The notes: a model not told the origin generated them from the sequence alone. Shown: positions 23,040 to 34,640, counted from the first letter of the stretch. The stretch: 64,000 bases of DNA from Cristatella mucedo (GCA_009760855.2 WPIO01000063.1:475001-539000), one strand, 5' to 3'. Made by a program: numbers and translations.

Positions 23040-24105
23040 ATAGCTGTTGGCATGAGGCTTGCTAGGCACATTGGTAAAACAGAACTAAGATAGGTTTTAA
23101 ACAGGTCGTAGCTGTGGGCTCGCTGTTCGAAAGAACTTGGATTGTCTGAATAGAGTTAACGGTCGACATAAAAACCTTTGTAGTACTGATTTCTGGAGGT
23201 AAGAACACTATAATCCCTGTTCGGGGTGAACGGCTTAACCGTCGGACAAACCCAGCACTGCAATAAATATTTGCAAAAAGTTTCAGACTAAACTTCTGAC
23301 ACCACATTTCAAGCAAACGACGTCGTCTATGCTGTAAAGTGATTGTCTTAGATGTCCTAAGTAAGCAAGAACCTATCTGCTGGTATTTAAAGATCTACCT
23401 GCAGCATTTGACGCCCTTGAACACCATGTCAACATTAGATAGCCTATATCCAAAGAATAAATGCACGTACAGCAGGTTAAATCCTAAACCATCAATACGA
23501 AACAGTCGATAAATATCATTATGGTTAAGTCCGCTATTCTGACTATTAAGCCACGTTACAGAACATATCTCTATTCCTCTAGCTATCAGTATTACAGGTC
23601 GATGCTAAATAAGTCTGCACTTTGGCGAGAAATTCAATATTAAAGATATACAAGGCCGTCTATTTTCAAATAATTTACCAGAAATTCTGTACATTTGTTG
23701 CAGCCTTTGGTCAACGTCTTTTCAAAATACTTTCCCTTTGGCCGATGTCGTCCAAGAAACGTTTTACTTTCACGTCGACTCAAATTTTACCCAGGGCTTC
23801 CTCTCAGTTCTTCCATGTCTTGTTCCTAACCAAATGCAAGTAATCACCTCAGTGACTTTATCTATGTTCACCGGTTTTCGAAAGCTACTAGCTCTCAGAT
23901 GCTAATGTTATTATTACTAAACACAACCTCTTCGTGTTACACATTTTACAGACCTTTTTTCAAAACTAAAGTTATTCCTACAATCTTTATCAGCTACCAA
24001 GTCAATATTTTTTTCATATTTGCAGCAGCTTTACTGACCTAGGCTATTTACGTTCACCTCAGAATAAACTCAAAACTCAGTGCTTGGGAGGACAAAGGAC
24101 ACGAG
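23040..24105 (+). pseudogene. Plus-strand RT fragment of the head-to-head module
   Basis: This begins in a conserved spacer (TCGTAGCTGTGGGCTCG, AACTTGGATTGTCTGAATAG), then enters RT sequence near 23,330. 23,380-23,430 reads PICWYLKIYLQHLTPLNTM and corresponds to LVLKDLSAAFDALDH in other copies. 23,700-23,850 reads FPLADVVQETFYFHVDSNFTQGFL, where the palm YVDD has become FHVDSN. The 3' half matches 42,380-42,880 directly, but the family B insertion present there (41,715-42,375) is absent here. Confidence 0.6.
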
Positions 24106-24109
24106 TCTA

Positions 24110-25045
24110 CCAAATACTTTCAAAAGTTGTAGCTTTTTAAATTTTTTTGTTTAAAATCGTCACTACTTGAAAGTCGTGACATCAGTCGGAACTGATTTCC
24201 GGGCATTGGAACGTTCCGAACTACAGTCTTTTTCTCTCCATAGGATTTGAGGTTTGTCAGACGTAGCCCAAAATGTCTTAATTTAGAAAAGCTCGTAAGG
24301 CGATGCCTCGCCGGGTGGGAGATTACTTTTATTAGGTAGACCGGATCCAGAGAACGAAGAGGCCTAATAGTGTTTTTACGGCTACTAGAAGTTGACATGC
24401 TGATGACCCGCGGGCAGGTTGGCTAGAATCGGCATTGTAGAGACAAGGCGATGATGAAGACAGAGCTAGCCTAGCAGCAGAGTTTCTCACCAAATGTAAG
24501 TGCCTGATAGGGCAGACAGGTAAACGGACGAGAGCGGAACGGCAGCAAACGAGGTGGGGCGAGTCGAATGCATGAGCTTTTTAAGATATCAAATTTCTTA
24601 CTTGCGCGTGATTCTTCCATAGCCTGGATGTTGGTTTCATCGTAGTTTCATTGGAGAACATTTGCTGCCATCCATGTGGTGATGTCCTGTACATTTAGCA
24701 TGTTCGTTGAGAGAGTTTGTCGTTCTACAAGTCTCAGAGGTATTAACGCCAAGGTACAACTAAGCGTTATACAATAGAAATAAAAGCCCCGATTATGCTT
24801 AGCGATCTCATCAACTAATGAGAGATTATAAACTGTTAGAGAAGCAGATCAAGCACAAAGAGTGAGTTACTAACTACTGCAGTGGTTTCTCAAATAAACA
24901 TTTTCCGCTCACATGATTGCTCGGAGTAACTCGTTCAGATACGACTTAAGCGATTGCAATGCAGTTCCAGGCATAGCTCTGGCAAGATAGAAGAACTCGA
25001 GAAGGTCATGGCAATTAGTCTTAGCAAATGCAGCTGAAACAGCGA
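24110..25045 (-). pseudogene. LINE subfamily C, RT and C-terminus
   Basis: Minus-strand remnant. The 92-codon frame ending at 24,120 reads LRSLDPVYLIKVISHPARHRL, LRLTNLKSYGE, then VRNVPMPGNQF and SSSDDFKQKNLKS. This aligns block by block with the family A C-terminus (LHSLAPAYLSDLLPHQAKHR to TTFKKNLKT). Upstream, 24,600-24,860 is the RT palm region. The whole stretch is a direct match to 62,735-63,870, with about 190 bases missing here near 24,575. The right edge meets an inverted-repeat arm at about 25,045. Confidence 0.7.
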
Positions 25046-26390
25046 GAAGGAGCTCAGACTAGCAGTGGCCTAAACCAGGCGGGAAATAGCTGGATAGTTG
25101 AAATACAGTACCGGCTAACGAGATCTTTGGCCTTCTAGCTGAATTTTGTGAGGCGTGTTACCTTTTTACTTTTCGGCTGTAACGAATGGGGTTTTAGGCC
25201 GTCGTGCTTGTAGTTCGTGACTGATATTGAAGGAAGGTTTACCATAACACGGAAAATGCACCTGCCGAATAGCGAGTACTTGTTTGAAAGGAAAAGAATG
25301 TTAGCCTGATAAAGTTCGCAGGAACTTAAGGAATGAGCCATCTGGTGCTATGGACAATCAAGTGCACACACTGCATGGTAAATCAATTTTTCATGCGAGC
25401 AAGATGTTAGCAAGCATGCATTCACGGAACCGTCAGTTACACAGCTTCAGATGCCACATCCTTTCACATACGTGCCTGCAGCTGATTATCGGCAGGTGCA
25501 GCATGCCGTCATTTTCGCAAGACTATTAGTTGCGTGCCAGAAACAATTTAAAGCTGCAAAACATACTGTGTTTGCATTTTTAATTGGGTTTCTCCTTATC
25601 TTGAGAATTAATATTTAGCAGCAATAGTTTAACTGATGGGCGAAGTTCTCGTAACTGTATGCGATGGTAACGATCTGGCTAATTCTAATTCCCCTAATTT
25701 CAATATTGTGGACATTTCTAAGCACCTGATCGATCGGCGAATTCGCATTACGTCCTAAGAAAACAAATCATGAGCATCTCGAGATTAAATATTTAGCAAC
25801 AATAGTTTGACAGCAGTGCTAAGTTCTCGTAACTGTATGCCCTTGGTATCGACCTGGCCGATTCTGCAAGTACTTTCCAGCCGAGCAGCAGCTTTGTCAA
25901 CCGAGCTTTCCATAAGCCTTACCAAAGCGTGACAAATATAAAGAAATTGCACACATTGCTTTTAATCTTTCGGGTTGCTGGCAGATGCAAGCTTGTTGAA
26001 TGGAATTGGCGGCATGCACATTTAAGTATATACAGTTTTCATTTTTAAAGAAAATATAATTAATGTCAATTCGACTGCGGAAAACATAAGAACTACTAAT
26101 ATATAGACTTCAATTGCAATATCGTTTACACAACTGCATCCGATCGACCTTTTCCTTTAAGAAATCATGATAAGCGATTCTGATAATTTTCTTAGAGATC
26201 GTGGAAAGTAGATTCGTTGGACAGAGCTATTTGCATGTACCGTAACAGATGTTACTGACTCACTCGAAGCCTAGCAGGCATTTCTTAACGTGATGGCTGT
26301 GGTCAAGTGCATGGATTCAAGCTTGGGCACCTGGCTGAAAGGCTAAATACCTCCAGTTGCAATCGATCAAAAGCACCTACAGCGACTTTG
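25045..26390. repeat. Outer part of inverted-repeat arm L, non-coding
   Basis: This matches the reverse complement of about 43,030-44,345 throughout (for example the AGCAGTGGCCTAAACCAGGC and GAATAGCGAGTACTTGTTTG blocks). No LINE motif was seen. The 68-codon minus frame at 25,135-25,341 is not conserved as a frame in the partner arm, so I do not call a gene. An internal ~180-bp near-duplication at 25,597-25,868 is present only in this arm. Confidence 0.65.
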
Positions 26391-27080
26391 CGACTGGAGT
26401 ATTAATGTACACATCTGATGTCAGTATGGCGACAGCAGAAAAACATGTTAGGTTTAAAATCCTGCATACCTTCAAAAAGGAACACACAATTGAGTCGACA
26501 ACGACGTTTTTTCCGACAAATTTGGCCTAACTAGTCTGCAGTCGTCGATTTATTCAGTCTTTTAAAGTTCATGATCTTGGTGGCTGCTTATTTCCGAAGG
26601 TTGTAGGTAACGTCTGATATCAGTCTGAAGTGAACCCATCCAACCTCAGTCAGTAAAACTATTGACTCTGCAGCTCATACAAAAGTAGGAATATCCAAAG
26701 TTTTGAAAATACAGGTCTGTACAATGTATAACACGAAGTTCCGGTTTTGTATTATTAGCAGCAACCTACTAGCATTAGCATGAAAGTTAGTAGCTCTCCA
26801 ACCGTAAATTCTATATGTAGGCAGCGAAATAATTAAGGGAGTTCAACTTGGAACTGTAAGTAGAAAAACTGAGAGGTATAAAGGGCTAGGGAATATTGGA
26901 GTTGAAACGAAAGCCAAAGCAGTACTCAGGACGACATCGGCTAGCATCACATATTTTCACAATAGCCCACTTAAACAAAAGTACATTTACCTAATATCTT
27001 TATGTATACATGGTTATGGGCTTTTAAGGTGCTATATATGCTATAAATCTGTGGATTTAGGCTAAGAAATATTGATAAGG
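26390..27080 (-). pseudogene. RT fragment of the head-to-head module (inverted copy, distal half)
   Basis: Reverse complement of about 42,380-43,030, and therefore also related to 23,440-24,100. Blocks such as AAGTTCATGATCTTGGTGGC and CTATTGACTCTGCAG have clear counterparts. On the minus strand it is the post-DALDH part of the RT fragment, with no open frame left. Confidence 0.6.
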
Positions 27081-27084
27081 TGGT

Positions 27085-27785
27085 CGGGGGTAGCTAGCTC
27101 CTTAGCCCATTAGTTCTGTCTCTGCTCGACTATAGTGATTCCGTTTTGGCTGGGCTACCAGAGAAAGCAACTTATCATCTGCGGCTAGCTTTGAGCATTG
27201 CTGCAGGGCTAGCCTTAAAGTCCCAGAGGTGTGAGCACGTGTCTCCTTTGCTAAAAGAGCTAGGATGGATGCCGGCTGAGCATCGGATACAGGGCAAAGA
27301 TCTTAGGCTGACCAGCCTGGCCCGCCATGCCTTGACTCCTTCGTACCAAGCTCAACTGCTGCACCAATTTCAGCCTCTTAGCACCATCAGGTTCTATATG
27401 ATGGACAACAAATTAGCTGTTCCATTCCTCCGCTTAAAGACAACTGGCGAAGGAAGCTTTAGCTCAGCAGGTCCTAGACTAGATGATGTAGAATTAGATT
27501 ATACAATTCTTAGGCAACGACAACTGCTCTCCTACTGCTGACTATGGCTCGTCCTTTTCAATGGTCCTGAGCGGCAACTTTCATTCTAATCACCAAAACT
27601 GCTCACCTGACTCCACAATGCTTCAATTTTAATTTTCGTTGTGTTAGACCAAGTCTATTACCTACTTAATGCTTGCCGAAAGCCGTTTAGGCTCTGAGTG
27701 AGCTAGACAAAACTCCCCTGCCTTACACTCACGCAGGCTTTATGGCTTTGTGGAATTACGGACTCAGATAGAATACGGGTATCTA
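27085..27785 (+). pseudogene. LINE family B RT C-terminus and 3' end
   Basis: This is the best-preserved family B copy. The plus-strand frame 27,146-27,541 (131 codons) reads AGLPEKATYHLRLALSIAAG, then SQRCEHVSPLLKELGWMPAE, then LARHALTPSYQAQLLHQFQP and NKLAVPFLRLK, SFSSAGPRL. This is the C-terminal block of CR1/L2-type ORF2 (usual form HITPVLRELHWLPVEKRI...LAPSYLSDLL). The 3'UTR ends near 27,785. It is a 5'-truncated insertion inside the RT fragment module. The partner arm carries the same insertion at 41,715-42,375, while modules at 23,410, 33,540 and 51,790 lack it. Confidence 0.8.
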
Positions 27786-27789
27786 AAGC

Positions 27790-28300
27790 TGCCAATAGAT
27801 ATGTCACAACGAGCATATGAGCTCTAAATGTATCAGCCCATCTAAGATGGTCAGCCTATAGCCTAGGCAACGTTGTTTCTTTGAAATTGGGAGTTAGAAA
27901 TTCAGATTAAAACGTTTTGCAGATATCTAACGCCGGGCTTGGTTTGTCCTAAAAGAAATTACCCGTGAAAGGGGTCAGAGTATTCTTACATCCCCACAGC
28001 AAGCCCTACAAGTATTTATTATCCGTTGTGATTTTTATTCAGACAATCCACGTCTGTGAAAACACCATTTGCAGAAACTGATACAGCTACGACCTGCTTA
28101 AAACATATCTGAGCATCGTATAACCGAAGAGAGTTCCTAGGAAACTCGATGTCGATAGATATCTAAACGCTTGCTGGGTAAGACTTAATGCCGACTTTGC
28201 ATGACTTACCGAGCCACGTCACCTGCAGCTTTATTTTGTCCCTCTCTTTTTAATCTGCCTTTTAGGTTTTACCATGCCTGCATATTTCCACAGGGCTGTG
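27790..28300 (-). repeat. Head-to-head module: RT fragment start and spacer (inverted copy)
   Basis: Reverse complement of about 41,210-41,715. Landmarks include GATACAGCTACGACCTGC (28,080), CGATAGATATCTAAACGCTT (28,152) and GAGCCACGTCACCTGCAGC (28,210). It joins the plus-strand 5'UTR that starts near 28,300. Confidence 0.65.
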
Positions 28301-30115
28301 GAAATTAAAATACATTTCTTAATGTGATTGCTGGTGCTAGGGTCCGTGAATTGGTAATTGACAAAGGTGGCCCACTTGGATCAGCCATTAAGGCAGACAC
28401 ACCTTCCCCCAGTAAATTAGACATCACTGCTATTACCAGAAACGTCTCGAGCCGCCCTATCGGATCTGGCTTAACGGGTCTGATTATTCACTCTAATCGA
28501 GCTGTCCGCAGATCTGTTGAAATCCCGGAGTCTCAGCATAATGCTTGTCTCTGTAATTGTCCTACAATGTGCAATAAATCCCGAATAATAATAGACATAA
28601 CCACTGGCAACGGCTAACCTTTCTTGGCTTGACCGACACCTGGCAGAAATCTCCTATCATCCCGAGTATTATTGAAACAACCACGTAGAGTTTGTCTTCT
28701 TTAATACTTATGGGTCAATCAAAGTTTATGGCTCAGTTGACATTGTCGCATATTCGTCTCTTAAATTGAAACTGTCCCTAGTCCCTTCAAGGCAGTTTCT
28801 GGAATCTCTGGTTTGGCCTTCATCTGAAAACGAGCTGCCAATTGTGGCAGTGGCATGTGGCAGGCACCTCAGTACAGCTACATTCTTTACTTTACAACTA
28901 TCCGATCTCATTTCGATGCTGGGTGCACAAATCAATCTTTCTCTGTAATATTTTATCGTAGCATTCACTTTTATAACTTATGTGGCCCCTTATGCAAAGA
29001 ATTCTGTGCACTGATGATTTTCTCTAGATGCTCATATGCTTGGGCCTATTCTAATCCAATTCATTCGCTTTACCTCTTGGTCTACTAAAACTGCATGCTA
29101 TCGTCCCCTATCACTACCAAAGTAAGCTTATCTAATCTAGTGCAGATCTCATTCTGTCGTGAGTGTGTCGTATTGTAGGCATGACATGTTATGTACGATA
29201 CGCTGAGCCTCAAGACTCGTGGCATCAATGCTGTTCAGACAAGTATATACTATTCGCACCTGCTGCCCAATGCCCTTTCCAACTTATTATAGTCCTATAA
29301 ATGCTACAGCATGACTCCAGCTGACATGCTCGAAGAGTTCGCACCTCCGACAAAGGATATTGCGACCCCTAGATTTGACAGCCTGTGGTTCACTGCAAAG
29401 AATTAAATTAGCTCCGTCTACAAAGGCCAAACTTGAGAAAGCATACACAATATCCGAACTATCTATCCATTGACGTGCATACGGGGACTAATGCAGATAA
29501 TGCTAAACCATCCTGGGTTAGGCAAAGTGCAGCTACTACCAAATACTGTTGAATCACAGATGCACAATCTCAAAATGCTGACTTCAATGGTCAACCACTT
29601 CTTTAACCACTTCCAGATTAGCTCGCTATAACGTGAGCCTAGTGGCAAACAAGCCAATCTCTTCTCCAGCTTCTTCGTCAGCGAAATTAACAAGATCAGA
29701 AAGTCAATCCGTATGATAGCAGCAATCCCTCATGATTCAATTGACGAAAATGCAACCCCACAGGAAAACCCCGAAATTTTTTCAACACTTCAATTTGTAC
29801 GTTCCAGAAGGCAGTGAATTACAAAATCCTGAAATTCGTTCATCTCCTTATCAAGGAAGGCTGCTAGTTCTCTTGACCCTGTAGCCATCCCACTTTCTGT
29901 ACTATACATACTTCTACTGCATCTATGAATAACTAACACGATAAATAAGTTATCGGTCTCAAGAGATGACCTCAATTATTTGAGAAAGGCTGTGGTTAAG
30001 CCTCTAATAACAAAAGAGTCACTAGAGCAAAAACTACTTTAGCAGCACCATCCCCCGTATGTCCCTTCCAGATTTTCCATCTAAGACACTTGAAAAGCTA
30101 GATTTTGTTGTCGCG
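28300..30115 (+). pseudogene. L2-like LINE 5' half: 5'UTR, endonuclease, linker, RT N-terminus
   Basis: The longest continuous LINE 5' half in the window. The 5'UTR starts near 28,300. Endonuclease blocks: a decayed NPRSVRNKS at about 28,560, LTDTWQKSP at 28,625-28,660, and ESLVWPSSENELPIVAVACGRHLSTATFF at 28,800-28,895 (known family form: YRPPSSSTATF). The linker reads TPADMLEEFAPPTKDIATPRFDSLWFTAKN (29,310-29,400). The RT N-terminal region shows NLKMLTSMVNHFFNHFQISSL, ANLFSSFFVSEINKIRKSI (29,560-29,720) and RKAASSLDPVAIPL (29,860-29,900). It stops before the LSAAFDT block. Frameshifts are frequent. The part up to 28,875 lies in the large inverted repeat; the rest does not. Confidence 0.75.
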
Positions 30116-30249
30116 ACTATTACTTCTGTATAGTAAATATTGCAAATAAGGTTGATAACATTTTCGATTGTAATTTATTTTTTTGAATGTTGCATTGACA
30201 AGGCGCCAAGCAATAATATTGCTTCGAGATGATATTACTTTATTCGCAG

Positions 30250-30985
30250 CCATTTACTTCCATTTGAAACGTTCTGCTACAACTTGTCCTAATTTGGCAA
30301 CAGCACTCACGAAAGAGTTAGCAAGGTAACTCTTTGCTTCTTCCCGTTCCGAAAAGTCGCGATCACAAGACAATTGAAGTCTCCTAAGCCGATTTAAAAA
30401 GTCAATCTTAGTACAGCTATAATATGCGCAGCTAACGTCTAACCTTTGTACTGAAGGTGTGGTCTCCAAAGTATTTGAGGTTTTTAAAAGGTTTTGGTAA
30501 ACATATAGATTCCGTAAAGCCAGTGGTACGGAGCTTAGCCTAGTGGAGGAACTGATCTGATTCGTCTGATGGAGACACAGAATGGAGGGACCTAATAGCA
30601 AGCGACAAAACCTTGAAGTCGATCCGTTGCTTGACTAGTAGTTAATGTACATCGTGGAGAAGTGGTGTAATTTTGCAACTGTGACGCTCACGACAGACAA
30701 GCCTAGCTGCTGAATTTTGCACCAGCTGTATGCTCCGGCTTACACTGGCCGGTAGAACGGGGAGTTACCAAAGTCGAGACGGAATATCGCACATACATGC
30801 ACCAACTTAGTGGTACCTCTGTCTAAACGAGCCCGAGTTTTAGTAATGCTATATAGCTGAAAGTAGGCAGACATAATTGTGGAGCTGATGTGGTGGTGCA
30901 ACGAAAGGAAATTTTGGAACATGACACTTGTATTTCGCGAAGATTCATCAGGAGATAGGCTCGTGTAGCCGTCTTTTAGGGATAG
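30250..30985 (-). pseudogene. L2-like LINE post-palm RT and C-terminus
   Basis: The minus-strand frame 30,922-30,740 reads QNFLSLHHHISSTIMSAYFQLYSITKTRARL and KLVHVCAIFRLDFGNSPF. The C-terminal blocks continue to 30,440 (LSSVPLALRNLYVYQNLLKTSNTLETTP). Below 30,440 the 3'UTR cannot be recognised. It ends at 30,985 just upstream of a separate LINE tail. Confidence 0.65.
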
Positions 30986-31023
30986 CTATTTTACATTCGA
31001 GTCTCACTTGCTTCGCCGGGAAC

Positions 31024-33035
31024 TAATACTAATAATTATAATGCACTTGATAAAGCTCGCTCAGAGAATTCAATCTTACTCTAGGCGCTTAATATTTGCT
31101 GCCAAGGGAAATTAAATGGAATGGTGAGTAATATTATGCTTGATGAGCGAACTAAGTGAATAACATGATTAGGGCTGACATGCACAGGGACAGTATGCAA
31201 GTGTGATTAGTGGCAGCATTCATAGTGTCAGCACTCATAAACACGTGATGGACGAATCACATGGAGCCATTAAATGCTGTCCTGAAAAGGTGTGTTTTTG
31301 AGTTCTTTGTAAATGTGGTGTCGTCAGGGGATTTTCTAACGAAAGTCGGAAGTGAGTTATAGATATTGGGAGCATACGAACTGAATGCACGGTCTCCACA
31401 GGAATTGAGCTTTGCACGAGGTATTAGTAAACTTTTTGATTATGAAAAGCGGGTTGTACGATGCTTGGCCTGGTGGATGGGTAGATCAGAGAGATTGGCT
31501 GGAGCCAAAGGAGGAAGTGACCTAAATGTGAGAAAAAAAACCTTGAAATCGATCTATTGCTTTATTGGCAGCCAGTGCAGGTCGGCAAAAATTGGTGTGA
31601 CGTCGCAACTGTGGCGCTTGCAACAGTCAAGAATAGCTGCAGAGTTTTACACCAGCTGTAATTGATTGATTGCCCACACCGATGGGCCGGCAAGCAGTGA
31701 GTCACAGAAGTCAAGACGGGATGTCACAAATACATGGACCAACTTGGACGTGGTATCCTTATCCAAAAAGCCAGCTTTTTAGCAATGTTATGAAGCTGAA
31801 CGTAGGCAGATTTGACTGTAGAGCTGATGTGGTCGTCTAACGAGAGGTGGCTTTGGTAATCAACATCTAGATTTCGAGCTGATTCAACAGCAGATATGAT
31901 GGCAGAGCCAAGTTTTAGGGTTAGTCTTTCCGAATTCTGAATCACACTAGGTTTTCCCACAGCCAATAAGTAAGAATTATCGTCGTTTAGTTTAGGAAAA
32001 TGTGCTGCCATCTATGTTATAATGTCATCAATACACACAGCAAGTGAGTTGAGAGAATTAGAGGTGCTTGACGGCTGGGAGGGATCAAAGCAATGGTACG
32101 ACTCATTGGCATCCCCATAGAAGCAAAAGCATAGATTGAGCTTGGTAATCACATCTGCAAGAGGGAGAATATAAACCGTGAAAAGAACCGACCTAGCACA
32201 GAGCCCTGAGGTACCCCATATTCCAGAGGTACCTCGGATAATCTCTGTCCTTTCACATCAATCCTCTGGAGTCGGACTATTAGTGCACGAAAGTCGCTGC
32301 TTATGGCGCCAGATACTTTATCAAATAATTACTAAAAATTAACCATTACGAGTAAAGGTTGATTCCGTGCAAGCAACATTGAAATGAGATAGGAGAATTG
32401 TGTCGTATTACAATTCGAAGTACATGTGTGCCATATACCACTGCCATAATTGGCTGCTTGTGTCCGAGTAAAAATTAAACGAGAAATTCGGCAGACTGCT
32501 TTGAAAGAGATTATTGGCAATTGAAACTTGAGGGAGGAATCTGCGACAACGGCAACTCTAAGATTAGATTGATATACAGGAATAAAAAAGATGACAAACC
32601 TGCTTAGGTTGTGTCAGTTACCTACGGGCTGCTAGTCAATTTGAGACAGGTCTCGATGAAAGCAAACAGGTCTAGGCGGTAGCCAGTAGTTAGGTCATAT
32701 TTCATAAGGGATTTATGGCACAGTGAAGGGTTATTACGGAGACAGACTTTACACTGATCGATCCTCCGGGATTGTACCAGGTCTGAAAATGACTTAATTA
32801 GAAGTAATAGCTGCAGCAGTTTGTGGAGATCTGATTAGGCGGATCAAGACGATGCTGCCAATGCACAACATGGCTGGATTCATCGCAAGCCTGTTTCAGA
32901 TACATTGGCAGATCCGGGTAGACCGCTTTTTCTTAATCAGCAAGTCATGAACCCTAGCGCCCCAGCAATTGCATCTAGGTATGCATTTTGCACTGCCACG
33001 GTGTAACAATACTATGCAGGCATACAATACTTAAC
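31024..33035 (-). pseudogene. Internally deleted LINE derivative (3' half joined to endonuclease and 5'UTR), copy 1
   Basis: Minus strand. It runs from a degenerate AAT tail at 31,024-31,042 through the 3'UTR, the C-terminal region, post-palm RT (32,011-31,724: LKLNDDNSYLL-type start, LTLKLGSAIISAVESARNLDV, DHISSTVKSAYVQLHNIAKK) and palm-adjacent sequence to about 32,275. There the text changes abruptly to endonuclease (32,285-32,520, ending FTRTQAANYGSGIWHT on this strand) and continues into the leader and 5'UTR to about 33,035. The RT N-terminus, linker and late endonuclease are missing. The same junction occurs at about 50,430, so this is a derivative form that exists in at least two copies. 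Confidence 0.7.
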
Positions 33036-33604
33036 AGGCTGATATGATGATTATGATGATCACAATTAGTCGGTGGAAATTAGGCCACAGGTGACGTGGC
33101 TTGGTAAGCCGTGTAAAGTTATGACTAGGCCGTGTTCAGTAGGTATTTATATATCTATAGACACCGAGCTTCCTAGCCTCTTTGGTTAAACGATACTCAG
33201 ACATAACGTAAACATGTCGTAGCTGTGTCGGTTTCTGTAAATGACATTCGTAAGAGCTTGGATTGCCTGAATAGAGTCAGCGACAGACAACAAATTCTAG
33301 CAGGGCTTGCTTTTTGGAGATGAGAACACTATAATCCTTTTTGTAGTGTATATAAATATTTTTATGCAAAACCAGAGCCTCAACATATCTCTGTTACAGG
33401 TTTTAGTGTGACCTTTCGACTCCACATTTCCGGGAAACAAAGCTGCTTAGGCTTTACTTTGATTTATTTATATGCTCTGATTCGAATAGTTATTATCCGC
33501 TGGTACTTAAAGATCTTTCAGCCGCATATGACATCCTAGACCATTATTTTACCATCGTCTAGTCGCAATCTAACGATTTTGTGCCTGTACAGCAGCTGAA
33601 AATA
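33035..33604 (+). repeat. Head-to-head module: spacer and RT fragment
   Basis: Spacer landmarks GATATGATGATTATG, GTGACGTGGCTTGGTAAGCC, TATATCTATAGACACCGAGC and AACATGTCGTAGCTGTGTCG precede an RT fragment reading ALTLIYLYALIRIVIIRWYLKIFQPHMTS (33,440-33,540), equivalent to LVLKDLSAAFDALDH. It ends at the LINE tail beginning at 33,607. There is no family B insertion. Confidence 0.65.
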
Positions 33605-34640
33605 GTTAATAATAATAATAATAATTCACTTGATAAAGCGCCCTCAGAGAACTTAATCTCTCTCTAAGCGCTTTACATTTGCTGTAAAGTGAAATGCAAT
33701 TGAATGGTAAGTAAAATCATGCTTGAAAAAACAAACGAAATGAATAATATGGTTAGGGGTGACATGCACAGGGTCAGCATGCAAATGTGGTTAGTAGCAG
33801 CATGCACAGTGTCAGCACGCATAAGCACATGAATGACGAATCACAGGGACCCACTAAATGCTGTCCTAAATAGGTGTGTTTTTAGGTTCTTTTTAAATGT
33901 GGTTAGGTCAGGGGATGTTCTGACGCAGGTCGGGAGGGAGTTCCAGGCTTTGGGAGCATATGAACTAAATGCACGGTCTCCAAAGGATTTAAGGTTTGCA
34001 TGAGGTATTTCTAGACTGTTGGATTCCGAAAAGCGGGTGGTACGATGCTTAGCCTGATGGGGTAATATATCTGATAGTTCTGATGGATCCACAGAACGAA
34101 GGAAGTAGAAGTGATCTTACAAATCTTGAAGTCGACATGCTGATGACTGGGAGGCAGTGCAGTGAGTGGGTAAGCATTTGGTGTTGTAGTGGAGTCATTA
34201 CATCCACAACAGACAGGCCCTAGCTGCACAGTTTCCTACTAACTTTTAGCGCCTGGTGGCACAGCCGGTAGACGAAGAAGCATTGAACAACAGCAATGTC
34301 AGGAGAAGCAGACCCAGAGCCGTGAGGTACCCCCTACTATAGTGGTTCCTTAAATAGTTATCTACGGTCAAATCAATACTCCTGAATCTCCAACTTACAC
34401 AGAATTTAAGCGATGGCAGTGCAATCGCAGTTCTACCCTTTACGAGATGGAAGGCGTTCGAGGAGGATGTTGGAGGTCATCGTGATCATTTGCAGCAAAT
34501 GCATTTCAAAGATAGAGCGAAACCAGAAGATAGACTGTACCCTAGTCTGCATTCCTGAGAGGCTCGTTACTCACCTTACGTAATGCTGACACTGCAGAGT
34601 AATTGGGTGAAACACAAGACTGCAACTTGCTAGTTACTTA
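33605..34640 (-). pseudogene. LINE family A 3' end plus rearranged RT
   Basis: A clean AAT tract (33,607-33,625) and a well-kept 3'UTR lead into the 83-codon minus frame 34,092-33,841, DPSELSDILPHQAKHRTTRF, SFGDRAFSSYAPKAWNSLP, DLTTFKKNLKTHLF, the best C-terminus of family A. Upstream, 34,110-34,260 is a more diverged C-terminal/post-palm piece. 34,290-34,600 contains RT sequence (VPQG-equivalent at 34,325, LSAAF-equivalent at 34,490) without the palm, so an internal deletion lies near 34,300. Confidence 0.75.

Noticed and set aside
31366-31665. 99-codon plus-strand open frame
   Set aside because: Antisense to the C-terminal block of the LINE copy at 31,024-33,035; the sense strand carries the recognisable motifs.
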